Below, piece after piece: positions 14,101 to 25,767 of a stretch of DNA of 64,000 bases. A model generated the notes under the pieces. The model did no database searches, was not told the origin of the DNA, and saw only the letters and a program-made list of their open reading frames with translations. The stretch spans positions 19,788,995 to 19,852,994 of the forward strand of contig CP141142.1 of assembly GCA_035235625.1 (NCBI GenBank), in the 5' to 3' direction. This stretch comes from Saururus chinensis (taxonomy: Eukaryota > Streptophyta > Magnoliopsida > Piperales > Saururaceae). Numbering within the stretch: position 1 is the stretch's first letter; each line of letters begins with the position of its first letter. Position numbers and translations under genes: made by a program.

Positions 14101-16254
14101 TCACATATCTATGTGGATGACATCATTTTGGATCTAAAAATGATAAGCTTCCCAAGGCTTTTGATAAGGATGAGTAAAGAGTTTGAAATGAGGTTATTGA
14201 CTTAATTTCTTGGTTTGCAGGTAAAACAAACTAATTCAGGAATCTTCATGTCACAATCCAAATTTGCAAAAGAACTTGTGAAGAAATTTAGACTTCAAAA
14301 TGCAAAGCATGCCAAAACATTGATGTACCCTTCCATGAAGTAAAGCAAGGATGCTTCCATGAGGTTGTCTTTTGTACTTAACTGCTAGTCGCCCAAATAT
14401 TTACTTAAGTATAGGAGTATATACTACTTATCAAGATGATCCGAAATTATCACACAAGATTTTCGTTTATTAAAATATTTGAGTGGATCTATGGGATATA
14501 GCTTATGCTTCCCATTTGGCACTAAATCTGAACTAATAGGCTACTCAGATGCTGATTGGGAGGGGAATCTAAATAATAGAAAGAGTACTTCATGTGGTTG
14601 ATTTTATGAAAAAAATTGCTTCATTTCTACGTATAGTAAAAAGTAAAATTGTGTTTCTTTATCAACTACTATTAGACATTATTTTATTCAAAACTTGGTT
14701 GAGGATCATTTTGTTAACTTAGAACATATTTCAATAGAGTTTCAATTTGTTGATATTTTCACAAATTTTTTATATTTTAATAGGTTCATTAACTTAAGAA
14801 AGTCATTGGACTTATTTGCCTAGAGTAATTTTACAAGAGATTTTTTTGTCCCTTGTTTTGTATGAAAATTTTTTGGGACATCAAACACAAAAAAAAACTA
14901 TTTTTTTCTTTTTAGTTTTTTATAGTTTGGATTCCAATAGTTTCTTTAGTGTCTATTTGTTATTTTAAAAAATGTTAAGGAAAACAAAATCAATCTTTAT
15001 GTCTTCAATCATATAGCACATAGTGGGTCCCGCATGTAGTGCATGATGAATACAAACTAAAGTCAAAATGACTAATTAAAGATCAATTAAGTAGGGTTTA
15101 ATACTTCTGATAATACTTTATGCATTGTTGATTAACTGTAAGTCTTAGTACTCACTAGGGGAATTAATGATCATCTATCGGGTTAAATGTATAATATGGT
15201 TTATTTACTTCTCGACTCTAATACTATGAGGTAGTACAAGGTACTTGAGTAGTTTAGATTCCTTTGCGTGATGAGTATGTTTATGCTTTCTTTGAATACT
15301 TAATGTAAATATTTTCAATAATAATTCTCATAAAGATGATGAAGAGGGTTGCATACTGAAGAAATTTTATGTTAGTATGAAAGCTAACATCCCCTTAACA
15401 ATGAAAAAGGCTTAGACTGGAAAATTTATAGTGCAAGGTCACAAGAACTAAGGAAAAGCCATTAAAAGCCCAAACCTAAAAAGAAAGAAAAAGCCAAATT
15501 TTGAAAAGGGCATAGAGAATGACAAAACAAAAATATTGATGCTTGTATATTTTACTTATTCAATGTAAATCAATGATCAAGCGAAATGAGAATATAGGTC
15601 AAGTTTCTCACTATAATCATTTGCCAAAGTAGTGGAAGAGAAAAGGTTTTTTTTACTATATCATCCATTGATACCCTGATTATTGATTTGAATTATTATG
15701 GTATCGTATTTGACTTGAAGTAAGATACTTTTGCATCTATTTTTATTATGATGCTTGAAACTTAAAATTTTGATTCTTTGGTTAGGTGGCTAAAAAGATT
15801 ATGTCATGTTAATTTGGGATATGCATGGTGTGTTATTTGAAAACATGGATAGTACATTCACACTTGATAATGTTATATGGTAAACAACACACTTTGTTTT
15901 TAATCAGTATTTACTTTGTCATCCTACAATTGATTCTAAATGTGATTCAAATTAGTTTACAAGTTTTTTGTTCTATTTATTTTCTTTATTACCTTGATTT
16001 TATTTTGTTTATATGTGATACAAAGGGGGAGAAATTTTGGGTTAAAGAAAACCTTAAATCTTAAGGGTAGAGACCTTGAGAAATAAGATTAAGGCTGAAT
16101 TGATAAAAAAAGGAAAATTCCCAATATGGTTACAACTTGATTAACCTTTTACAAGTCATTTTTTGATAATCTGTCTAAATCTAATCATGCACTTTCAATT
16201 TTATATTTTTGATGAATTATAGTGTTTCGTCATAAAATAGCCAAATGGTGAGAT

Positions 16255-17422
16255 TATAAGAACGTAAATGTCCATATGTTATGTATCGGTTTATTTCTGA
16301 GATCAAAACAATATCATTGATGTGTAATTCAAAGTCAATTTAAGTCTGAAGTTTAATTTCTTAAGATGAAGCGAAAGGAATACTCAAATTAATATTTTGT
16401 CAACTAAAAATATGCATGCACATCATATTCACATCTTTAGGGTAAAAAAGACCTTAGGTGAAAGAATGATGATATTTGGAGGTTTTTCAAGAGAAAAATA
16501 AAAAATCATTAAAAAATTATCAATCACTTCAGTTAATGATCAATCGGCAACGGAAAACAGGAAAACACTCCTTGCTAAATGAAGCTGAGAGTTTATTAAT
16601 CGATCGTTCAGTTGATAGATCGATTGAAGAAAGAGTCAAAATGTAATAGGAACCGGGATCGATTGATTGCCCTGTGGAACGATTGATCAATTGAGCTCAG
16701 AGTTGGCTATTTTTAGCTTTTCTGGTTTGATTTAGATTCTCAGTTGAAGTCATATTAAATTTGAGACTTGGAAGTCTATAAGGACTTGGGACGCAATGGA
16801 AAAGAGAGAGAAAACTTAGAATAATTAGAGAGCTTATGTGGAGTTGCTCTAATATAGTTTTTGAAAGACTTAGTTTTCTAGAGTGAGAAAGTGTTTACCT
16901 TAATAAAAAAAGTAATTAGAGGTGAGATGAAAGCATACAAACACATGTGAGGCATAGTATTTGCTAAAAATTGTTGTTAAGAAGATCGAGAAGATTTGAA
17001 GATGCATTCCAAAGGAGGAGATGAAAAATTTATATTGGTTAAAAAACACAAAGAGGATAAGAACGAACTAATACTAGTAAACAACTAAGGATTGGTTTAT
17101 TTAAGAGTGGTGTGAAGAACCAGCAGTTTGCAACAAAAAAAAGAATGAGACTTTTGTCTTTGTAATTAGTAATTTTATAATCTCAAGTTTACATAGCGCA
17201 TAGTTGATCTATACAGATTGTTCTGTGGTTTTTTCCTAGTTGAGTTTCCACTTAAAATTTTTTTTGTAAATTCTCATTAGACAAATTGGAATTAGGCATG
17301 CTAATTTGAACAATTTTGTCATTATTTTGTTTAAAAGGGGGAAGATAAATCTTGTAACTTAATTACAAGTTTATGACACTTTATTTTTCAAGGTTTGTCT
17401 ATACAACACATATAGTTCACAA
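16255..17422 (+). repeat. 3' LTR of copia element B
   Basis: Counterpart of the 5' LTR at 9947-11185. A purine run AAAGGGGGAGAAA at about 16021-16034, some 220 bases upstream, resembles a polypurine tract but is not adjacent to the LTR. It has ATCGATCGTTCAG at about 16598, another GATCGATC-type motif. Immediately after the LTR the minus-strand copia element A resumes. Confidence 0.7.
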
Positions 17423-18891
17423 CCAATACACTCCTCTTGCCTTCCAAACAATCCTCACACACTTGTAAATCCCTAAATAGTTTAGTGAAAATTCCCGTGT
17501 TGGACATTCTATGTAACTTATTAGCATGTACAAGGCAAAGCCCTAGGTTCCACAAAAGAGAATCAAAATCAAACAAACACTCCAAATGCTCAAACTTTAC
17601 TACTGCATTAATAAAAAAAATCATTAACTACATCCAATTTAAATATTCCATCACAAAACTTGTAGTTAAGAAAGTTTTATTATCCTTTCCCTAAGAAAGA
17701 GGGATCTTGTAGGTGTCATCGGTAGTCACATTACAATATGTGTTGTTCCCCATGTAGATCTTGTATTACTGTTGAGTTAAAATATGCGTTGTTCCCCATA
17801 TAGATCTTGTGCTACCATGGATTCAGATATGTCATCTTATCATCCTGGATCAGGGCCACATGCCTAGTGGCTGTTGAGTCTAGCCAGAAGCTCTTCCCGT
17901 TGGTGTCAGCAATCAAAGCCTCTAAAATCATATAGAGTATATCATTTTCATTCTGATTTGCCTTCTCACCTACTCCCTAATCCCCATTAGGACAGTTACT
18001 CTTAAAGTGACTCATGTAGCCACATTTGAAGCAAGCCCCATTTGAGTTTGTTGTTGTTGTTGTTGCCATTTCCTTCACCTTGGGGTTTCTTGACCTTTTT
18101 CATGAAGTTCTTCTTTTTGGGTCCTTGACCACCACCACCACCACCTCTCTTAGAGCCTCCATGCTGAGCAAGGTTGACAGATGTACTTAGCATTCACATG
18201 GCACCTCCTTTCCTGCTCTAAATCAACTTTGGCAGTGAGGTCATCCAATGTGTGTTTCTTATAGAAATATTAAGTGCAATGACCACACTCGCCTAAGACT
18301 TAGGAAGGTTATTCAAAACAGTGGAGACTTGAACACCCTCATTAATGGGGTTATCAAGAATCTCCATGTGCACATTATTTCCTTCCCTTATACACATGTT
18401 CTAATAGCAGGTCTGCAACATGCTGAAGTGTACCTCTATGTGCTCCCCATACTAGTTGGAAACTACCTCCATCATCTCCTTAGCAGTCTTATGCTTCTCG
18501 AAAATTATCTCAATGTTGAGCTCCATAAAGGTGAGGATTGTGGTCCTTGACTTTGCATCCTCCTCTTTGAATTTCTAATAGGCCCTCTTTTGAGCCAATG
18601 TGGTGGATTTAGCACCCAAGTCAATCCCCTCGTCCAAAACATAGGCCTAGTTATCCAAAAATACTATGTGTCAAGTTCTTTTAAGTTTTTCAGTCTTGCT
18701 CAACTTGCTTGCAACCATTTGGGAAGCCATGGCTAAAATGAGAAAGTATCTACAATATTCATAAATTTCAATAAGGCAATAAGTAAGGAATTAAATAATA
18801 TTAAGCACACTAATTTAGCATGCCAAAAAGAGTATGAATCTTAATTCTATCAGCAGCATATATGTTCACTCACAGCAAAATATGGTGTGTT

Positions 18892-18930
18892 GGGGGGAGG
18901 GGGGGGGGGGGGCGGGGGCGGGGGAGGCGG
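18892..18930 (+). repeat. Poly-G tract
   Basis: About 39 bases almost entirely G, with single A and C interruptions, inside the copia element A leader. It is a potential G-quadruplex or slippage site. Its exact length may be affected by assembly or sequencing. Confidence 0.8.
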
Positions 18931-19676
18931 TGCTAAAATGGATTGAATTTACTATTATACCCTTAGCCTACGATTATAAAGCAACAATTCACATTCAAGG
19001 GCAAAGCGAACAAAACAACAACAATATATATGCCAAATTAGGATGAAAATAGAGCAAACAAAACAATATAAATATACAAGATTTTCTATCCAAAAACAAA
19101 ATTTTGAAGTAAGTAAATTTATAAAATTACCCTTGTACTAAGTATTCATAAAATCCACATATAACACTTGTGCAATTTAAACACACGCATCAAGCACTTC
19201 AAAATATCATAAGAGTATAAATTGGTTCTGGGCTACAAGATTATGTCTCATATATAGATTTTAGAAAGAAAAATTATGACAATGTCACTCAAGGCTTGTT
19301 TTTTTGTAAAACTAGGCCCTTATGGGAGAAAAATAATTATAGAAAATTCCTATAATATCAAATCACCCACCCAAAAAATTTCAATTTCAGTGAATTAGGA
19401 TATTTCTAAACCATATAAAATTTTGGAAAATTAAAATCTGATTCAGGAAAAGTTGGTTTGTAATGACCAAAATGCCTCTGATCACTATGTGAGTGTTTAG
19501 CTTGTCGAGATCATATTGCTCCCAAGATTTATATAGATATAATTAAGAATATATGAGAATTCTATTTAGGTGAAAAATGAATTGTACTTGTGTAGAAAAT
19601 TATACTCTAGTTGAGGCCTCCTTGGGGGTGGATAGGGGGGGAAATGAAAATTCTATCACCTTCTTCACCAACTAGA

Positions 19677-19688
19677 GCTCTGATACCA
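19677..19688 (-). other. Primer-binding site of copia element A
   Basis: The minus strand reads TGGTATCAGAGC, complementary to the 3' end of plant initiator-Met tRNA and the usual copia primer site. It sits four bases from an LTR terminus reading AACCCA, which fixes both the element's strand and the LTR edge. Confidence 0.85.
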
Positions 19689-20500
19689 CTAATGGGTTGC
19701 TTCAACAGAAGCCTTAGCGTGAGAACTTTCAGTAGAGGAGAAAAAATTCCTATTTTGATCCCTCAAACAATGATTCACATGCAACCAATAACACACATAC
19801 ATATAAGCAATAAATCTACATTTAGATTAAATCAATAATTAACTAACAATCATACTACGGGAAAATACATACTAACCTTAGAGGCCGAGCCCCAAAGACA
19901 AGAAAAAAGTCACCCACAAGCAATAAAACATGATCTTTTCCAAAATCCATTCAACTAAAGAAGAGGGAGATGAGGTGAGGTGGCAGCTCAAGCCATGGAG
20001 ATCGAGGGGAGCCACAACCAAGCAATGGGTGAGAGGGAGGAGAGGGCTAGCCCTCAACATGCCAAAGAGAGAGGGGGGCACAAGAGAGGGGTCACGAGAG
20101 AGTGAGGAAGAGGGGGCTTGATGCCCCCTTTTTATACTAAGGATAACCCTCCTTATGCTTGGAATCAAGGCCCAACAAGTCTCAAGTAGTGTCTCGTTCT
20201 AGTATATAGGCTGAAGTCCATAAGCCCATAGAGTCCTAGCACACCCCCCATGGGCTTTTGCCCATAGGGGGTGGACCCTTAGCATATTCTCATAGGTCTC
20301 AAACTAGGTTGAACACACGTTTGAGGGCCCACAAGGTGTATACATGCATTATCACCTATAATATAACTAATTTATATAAGTGAGTATTTGTGTGTGACTC
20401 AGGCTTACCAAACTAGTGTGCCATGTATGTGGTCGTGGGTCCACCCCCACGTACCGAGACACCTAGAACATAAACCGGTTCACTCTAACCGGTTACTTAG

Positions 20501-21479
20501 TGACCAATATAAGCCGAACCAAAAAAGTAAGGTCAAAAGAGTTTGAGTGATGCCTAGTAAATATAACGAAGTCTATGAACTTTGGTTTACTAACGCATTG
20601 GTTTTTTACTAAACTATCAATTTGGTCATGTGATTGTTCACCGCATTGGATTTTCTACCTTAAAAATCATACTTTGTATGATTGTTTGATCTTTGTTTGA
20701 CTTCATTTTTTTCTTATGATACATAAATAGAATAATTCAAAACACTACGAATTACTTGAATTTCATTACTATTTGAGAATCTCATGTGCCGATGACTCAC
20801 AAAGGTTCACGTACCTCATAGTCCTTTGTTTATTTCGATCTAGGGTTACCGTGTGAAACTCACAGGGTCAGTTAGTCGTGCCACTTATCAGCTTTTACAT
20901 GTGTAGTTCGTTTTAAAAATACACAAATTCATTCACAAATTTTTATAAGTCTTCAAATAAACAAGGTAGAGTTATTGCTAAATAGAAGCAGGTAGAAGTA
21001 GTTAAAGGTAATTTTTCTTTGATTGTACAAGTTTGAAAAGAAAACGTGCCTGAACATTCGAAAAAAAGGGAAGAAGAAGTCGTGCTTTAGATTATGTTCA
21101 ATCTGACTAAATGCAATGGCAGTGTTTGATCCTTCAACAACATAGCCGCCTTCATCATTACAACTTTACTTTCAAAATCCATAAGCACGAGACATCAGTT
21201 TTCTGTCGTTTAAGGCTGGCCTGCTATACACAAGAAAATGTCGTTTTCTTAACAGAAACTGCTGGACTCCCGACTGTGGCATACTGGGATTGTCTGTACA
21301 GCTGTACAACTATGGAATATTGTAGGTCTGTGCATTGACTGTAATATAGGCCGCCCTCATTTATTTTCGGTCCCTGTAATTGTCAACCGCGCGGCAATGT
21401 TGAAATCGATTTTGGCCGCAATGACCTTGGAGACTTTGGCGACTAGTATACCGAGGCCTTCTACACCTGCTTTGATTCC
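20501..21479. other. Upstream region of MES gene 1
   Basis: No gene is supported here. The DNA is single-copy-looking and AT-rich, between the copia LTR and the TATA box at 21480, and presumably includes the promoter of MES gene 1. Short open frames at 21111-21338 and 21357-21566 have no recognisable motif. Confidence 0.5.
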
Positions 21480-21487
21480 TATATAAG
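21480..21487 (+). promoter_or_regulatory. TATA box of MES gene 1
   Basis: TATATAAG lies 41 bases upstream of the ATG at 21528. Start sites usually fall about 30 bases downstream of a plant TATA box, so the 5' leader would be only 10-20 bases. Position and sequence both fit; use is inferred. Confidence 0.65.
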
Positions 21488-21527
21488 TGGTGTCAACAGA
21501 TAAATATGCTCGATACACGAAGTAGGA

Positions 21528-24500
21528 ATGGAAGAGAGCAAGGGAAAGCACTTTGTGCTTGTTCATGGCATGAGCTGTGGAGCCTGGACCTGGTTTAAGA
21601 TTACTACCCTACTTGAACAGGCAGGGCACCGAGTTACGGCGGTTGATCTCGGAGCATCTGGCCGCCGGCCGGAGAAGTTGTCTGAGTTGAATGGTTTTGA
21701 AGATTATGCACAGCCGTTGATAGAAGTAATGGAAGCACTGTCCACATCACAGAGAGTGATTCTTGTGGGTCACAGCTACGGAGGCTTCTCTACAGCCTGG
21801 GCAATGGAGCATTTCCCGGATAAGATATCAGTGGCTGTATTTGCCACAGCATTTATGCCAGATTGTTCTCACCAGCCTTCTTACCCTTTTAAACAGGTAA
21901 TCTTTAAGCATTAGCTCATTTTAGTCCTCACAATGTTTCTAAACCCCAAAATTTGTACCCCATTTAGCTATTCGATCCCCCAATTGTGAGAAATACTAGT
22001 GCATTCTTAAGTACTCATATTTCCCCATTGAATTTTTCGACCATTACCTCAATCTAAAAATAACAACTAAAAGAATTCTACTTCTCTTTTTCAAAGGTGA
22101 GAGCTGGGGCCCTACCTCATCTTCCTTTTTTTTTTTCCTCCATGTTTTCTTCTTCTTCTTCTTCTTCTCTTTTAAGTTATGCCGGCTACGTCTTAGCAGA
22201 TAAATCTGGCTAAAGTAAGTTCTCTCGATGTGGTTGTGGTTGTGGCTATGGCCTGGCTACTTGCAGCTAGTCGCAGCTTAGCCATAACCAAATATGGTCA
22301 CAAACAATAGCCATGGTTGCTTAGCTGTCCGCGGCTAAATTTGAGTGTGACTTGGCAGTGATAGTCTGGTAGCTATTGGCTCGGCCAGAATGTCCAGCTT
22401 TGGCTAGAGCTATCAACATGGGAGCTGAGAAGGAAGAAGGAAAGAAAAAAGCAAAGAATGGGGGAGGCACGGCTGATAGGGGAGCTAAAGTTTTTGGTTT
22501 GACCAATTTGGCTGTGTCATGAAATAAAGAGATTTCAAAAAACATTCTTCATATGTGGGGAATAGGTGATAGATTTTAATAGATTTGATTGGGTTAATAA
22601 TAAATGGGAGATGGAGGTGTTTAAGAGCATCTCCAATAGAATACTTCTAAAAGAGCCATTAGAGTTGCTTAAGTGGCATATCCACTTGCCTTCTTGGCGA
22701 AAAAGAGACCCATAAACTCCAACTATATATGTCAAACTCCTTATTTTAATATTACAAAAAGAAATGAAAAGACAAGCGAAAAGAAAGTGTACAAAGGAAA
22801 AAGAAAGGGTTTCATTAAACAAAAATAGTTTCTCCAAATAGAGATGTCATTTTGATGCTTTGGTTGCAAGAACTTGGGGGTGCCATTTTTGGCTATTTGA
22901 CTACCCATGTGGGACGCCATTTAGAAATGGTGTCACATCTTGCAGATGCTCTAACAGGGTGCAAATAGCCACTTTTGAAAGTTTATTGAACAAATTTTTT
23001 GAGCAAGTTTCTTATCTAATTTGAACTATCCTTGATAAGGATATTATGATTAAACTTTCAAATTACCTTATTACTTTGTCAAATGGCCCTGCATGCAAAC
23101 TTATACCAGATATACAAAGAAAGGAAACTTACCAAGAAAAATAAACATTATGTAGTTACACACGATTTTCTGATGAGGGCTAATCTGCAGCTGCAGCTTT
23201 GGCTAGTTATTTTCTTCTCTAATTTTACTTCAATCAGTTATATTAGTTACTAAATTATTTACTATGACAAAGTACCTTGCAAGGATGTTTCCTGGCCTTG
23301 ATTATCAAGCTGATTGCGAATGTGAAGTGGATAAGAAGGTTTCAACTCAGCTGTTTACGCCTACCGCGTTGAGATTCAAGTTTTTCAAGAACTGTACCCA
23401 AGAGGCAAGTTTTTTGCACCACTCATCTCTATGATTACAATTGGAGGTGTTAAGATATTGGGCTGTTCTGTCCTTGCTTATCAGGCTGTCGCGAAGAACA
23501 TTATAAATTTTCAGAACTCATCTTGCACTCTTTGGTAAACCTAAGTGAAAGTAGTAAAAAGAACTCCATCCCTAAAAAATGAAACATAATGATAAAAACA
23601 CGATGATATTTATAGCTACAATGGACTTAACGTTCAAAGAAATTATTGTTTATTTGATTAGAAATAATAAGTATGATGGTCGTTAATTTTGTAGAAAGAG
23701 TTATTTAATGAAAATGTCATTTACGCAAAGAAAATTAAATGCTCATTTGCAACAAGTGGAAGTGATGAAAAGTGAAGGAAAGAAAAAGGTTCAGCTCTTG
23801 GGGAACCCTTCTCAAGAAAGGACCCTCTAAACAATCACGATTTCAAGGGTGAACAGCCTGCATTTTTTGTGAAATAATTTTTGCCCTTTTTACTATTTTG
23901 TTTATTTAAGCCTTTCTTGTGGAAAGTGCCTTTTATATATAGAGGAACGTATCTAGTGACCAGTGCATATGGGGCTTTAAACATGGGGAAGTATTTTTTA
24001 TGCTCTACAAAGAATATGAACCAAATGTAAAGAATACTTGACAAGCGTTGATTTTTAAGATCGACGGTGCATATGGTAGTGCATATTAACGTAAGTAATA
24101 TTTACATTAACATGCGCTACTCTATACACCATCGATCTTGAAAATCAACGCACACAGTGAGTGTAGAGCATAAGGGGTAATAGTTTTCATGAAATTAGTA
24201 TGCCCTTATATACCATATTCAGAGCTTTATTTGAGCTGGTAAGAGAAAATTGGTCAAAAAATTATTTATTTATATAGAAGGCATTGGGCAACCCTTTGGA
24301 CCGATAAAAAAGCCTTTGATCTCTCTAGTTTACTAAAGTTATTTTCTTTTTGCAATGTGATATTTTACACATTGATATGATTTACAATGAAAGTTACTTT
24401 AAAAATAAATAGGCTCATAATTAAGCCATAAATCTGCCCCTTTCCCTCTCTTTAAAGTGACTTCTTAATTGTTGCCCGTCCTTTTATCTTCCATTGATGG

Positions 24501-24955
24501 AAGTGCAAGCTTTGGCAGCCATCATTGGCTGTAATAAATTGGGCAAAATCATTTTAAATGTATTAGAGGAGGATGTTAAAGAGAAGGGTTAACTTCATGA
24601 AAATTTAACATAAAAACAACTTGGGTGTGAGTAAATAAACATTGATTTATTTTCCTTTGGTGGTTGCTAACAGGATTTTGTCCTCAGCAAGTCACTGATG
24701 AGACCTTCATCACTGTTCCTGAATAATCTCTCACATTTACCAAAGTTCTCCACGGAGAAATACGGGTCAGTTAGCCGAGTCTACATCCTGTGCAACGACG
24801 ATTTTGCAATTCCGGAAGATTTTCAGCGTTGGATGATTGAGAACTATCCTCCAAAAGAGGTGAAAGAGATTACGACCGCAGATCACATGCCAGAGCTCTC
24901 AACACCACACGAATTGTCCAATTATCTTTTGGATATTGCCAGTGTATATTCTTGA
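21528..24955 (+). CDS. Methylesterase, SABP2/MES family (gene 1, 3 exons, 260 aa)
   Basis: Probable cytosolic carboxyl methylesterase of the alpha/beta-hydrolase fold, the plant family that hydrolyses methyl salicylate, methyl jasmonate or methyl-IAA; the substrate is not predictable here. Exons: 21528-21896, 23273-23404, 24674-24955, all phase 0, giving 123+44+93 = 260 aa, the same as tobacco SABP2. The triad is Ser83 (GHSYGG), Asp210 (CNDDFAIP) and His238 (ADHMPEL). Intron 1 is GT-AG; intron 2 starts with the rarer GC donor (GAG/GCAAGT). Odd points: the usual HGACHGAW motif reads HGMSCGAW, changing three residues next to the oxyanion hole, and exon 2 (lid region) is two codons shorter and much diverged from gene 2. 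A TATA box lies at 21480 and a poly(A) signal at 25042. It looks intact; altered specificity or reduced activity is possible. Confidence 0.9.
22625..22951. mobile_element. Tourist-like (PIF/Harbinger) MITE in MES gene 1 intron 1
   Basis: A 327-bp element with terminal inverted repeats GAGCATCTCCAA at 22625-22636 and TTGCAGATGCTC at 22940-22951 (11 of 12 match). It is flanked by TAA on both sides (22622-22624 and 22952-22954), the 3-bp target duplication typical of PIF/Harbinger elements. It has no coding capacity. It lies wholly inside the intron and away from the splice sites. Confidence 0.75.
23985..24187. mobile_element. Hairpin MITE in MES gene 1 intron 2
   Basis: A foldback element of about 200 bp. 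The inner arms are GCGTTGATTTTTAAGATCG (about 24046) and CGATCTTGAAAATCAACGC (about 24133-24151), with a loop near TAATAT. The outer arms share TTATGCTCTAC. The arms match over roughly 50 bases plus the outer segment. Exact ends and the target duplication could not be fixed. Confidence 0.6.
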
Positions 24956-25041
24956 GTAATTGATCTGTGAGACGGTTTGTAGGTAGCAGAGACTGCAGTT
25001 GTCATAAATACAAGGCCCTCTTAATTCTTTACCAAAATCTA

Positions 25042-25047
25042 AATAAA
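25042..25047 (+). terminator. Poly(A) signal of MES gene 1
   Basis: AATAAA lies 87 bases after the TGA stop at 24953-24955, a normal plant 3'UTR distance. It is the first such signal downstream of the coding sequence. Confidence 0.6.
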
Positions 25048-25767
25048 GCTGTTATTTCCCCCCCCACAATATGCTCACCCCCCCCCACAACATGTATACC
25101 CCTCTCTATCCATTAATATTTTTTAGTGAAAAAGGGCTCAAGTTCAACCTCTTTTGGCAATGGAGATGATAATAGCTCTCCTCTTCCTCCCTCCTCCACT
25201 TTATTCTGGCCAAATCTAGCCTTGTATATAGCCAGCCATGGCCAGCTACTTGTTGGGGGTAGCAAAGCATATTATTTATAATACATGTTGGGGTGTGCAC
25301 ACATAGGGTGTGCTATATATTTGGTGTACATGAGTTCTAAAAATTGTTTTCAATGTTGTGTAACATGTATGCACAATATTACACAAAATATATGTAAGTA
25401 TATAATATATTCACACATGTATAAGCACCATGTGTCACGAATTACTCATTTCCTTGCCACATGACCAGCCATGGCCTATAGAGCATATTTGGCCATTAGA
25501 ATGGCTTTGCAGAGCATAGGCGAGGCTTTTATAGGCCATAGCCAAAAGATGCAAGCTGGATTGTTGTCTACAGGTTGCAGCTATGACCAGAAAATGCAAG
25601 CCGGATGTCGATTCAAATAGAGCAGCCTAAGGTTGAACTGAATTTTGAACCCCTCTACCTCCGATTTATGCAGACGTAGGGACATGCTCTCGAACACCCC
25701 AAAGACATTTTAGTGTTGGACAAGATGGTGTGAAATATCCTTTTCAGCCTCACTTGGGTGGTGGAAC
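25048..25767. other. Gene-free region with C-runs and GGCCA-rich segments
   Basis: No gene is seen. Two C-runs lie near 25059 and 25079. Around 25205-25600 are loose repeats of GCCAGCCATGGCCAGC type, which also appear at 22190-22400, 28915-28990 and 47700-48200. These may be decayed relatives of the GC-cored element at 47544, but no termini could be paired here. Confidence 0.4.

Larger units (their letters stand above)
9947..17422 (+). mobile_element. Copia element B, near full length, nested in copia element A
   Basis: A plus-strand Ty1/copia element of about 7.5 kb. LTRs are at about 9947-11185 and 16255-17422. Between them, in order, are gag remnants (about 11200-12000), a protease remnant with MWYLDS near 12050, a GAG-pre-integrase trace (YLLHQRLGHLKFIDL near 12400), integrase core (ERPLELIYMDLLGPMQT near 12580), reverse transcriptase (RLVAQGYTEVEGIDFDETF, about 13690-14340) and RNase H (YSDADWEGN near 14540). 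About 1.4 kb of non-coding DNA follows before the 3' LTR. The sequence CCAAT occurs on both outer sides (9942-9946 and 17423-17427), a candidate 5-bp target duplication. The element is broken in well over ten places and is old. Confidence 0.8.
17423..20500 (-). mobile_element. Copia element A, 5' half: LTR, primer-binding site, gag and GAG-pre-integrase
   Basis: Read on the minus strand, this is the upstream half of the copia element interrupted by element B. A 5' LTR starts at 19693 (right end near 20450-20540, not resolved). The primer-binding site is at 19677-19688, then comes a leader of about 950 bases, gag from about 18730 (start MASQMVASKLSKTEKL) to about 17990, a Gly- and Asn-rich stretch with a zinc-knuckle remnant near 18000-18190, and a GAG-pre-integrase motif near 17430-17620 (HANKLHRMSNTGIFTKL, CEDCLEGK). 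The element is broken in many places. Confidence 0.75.
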
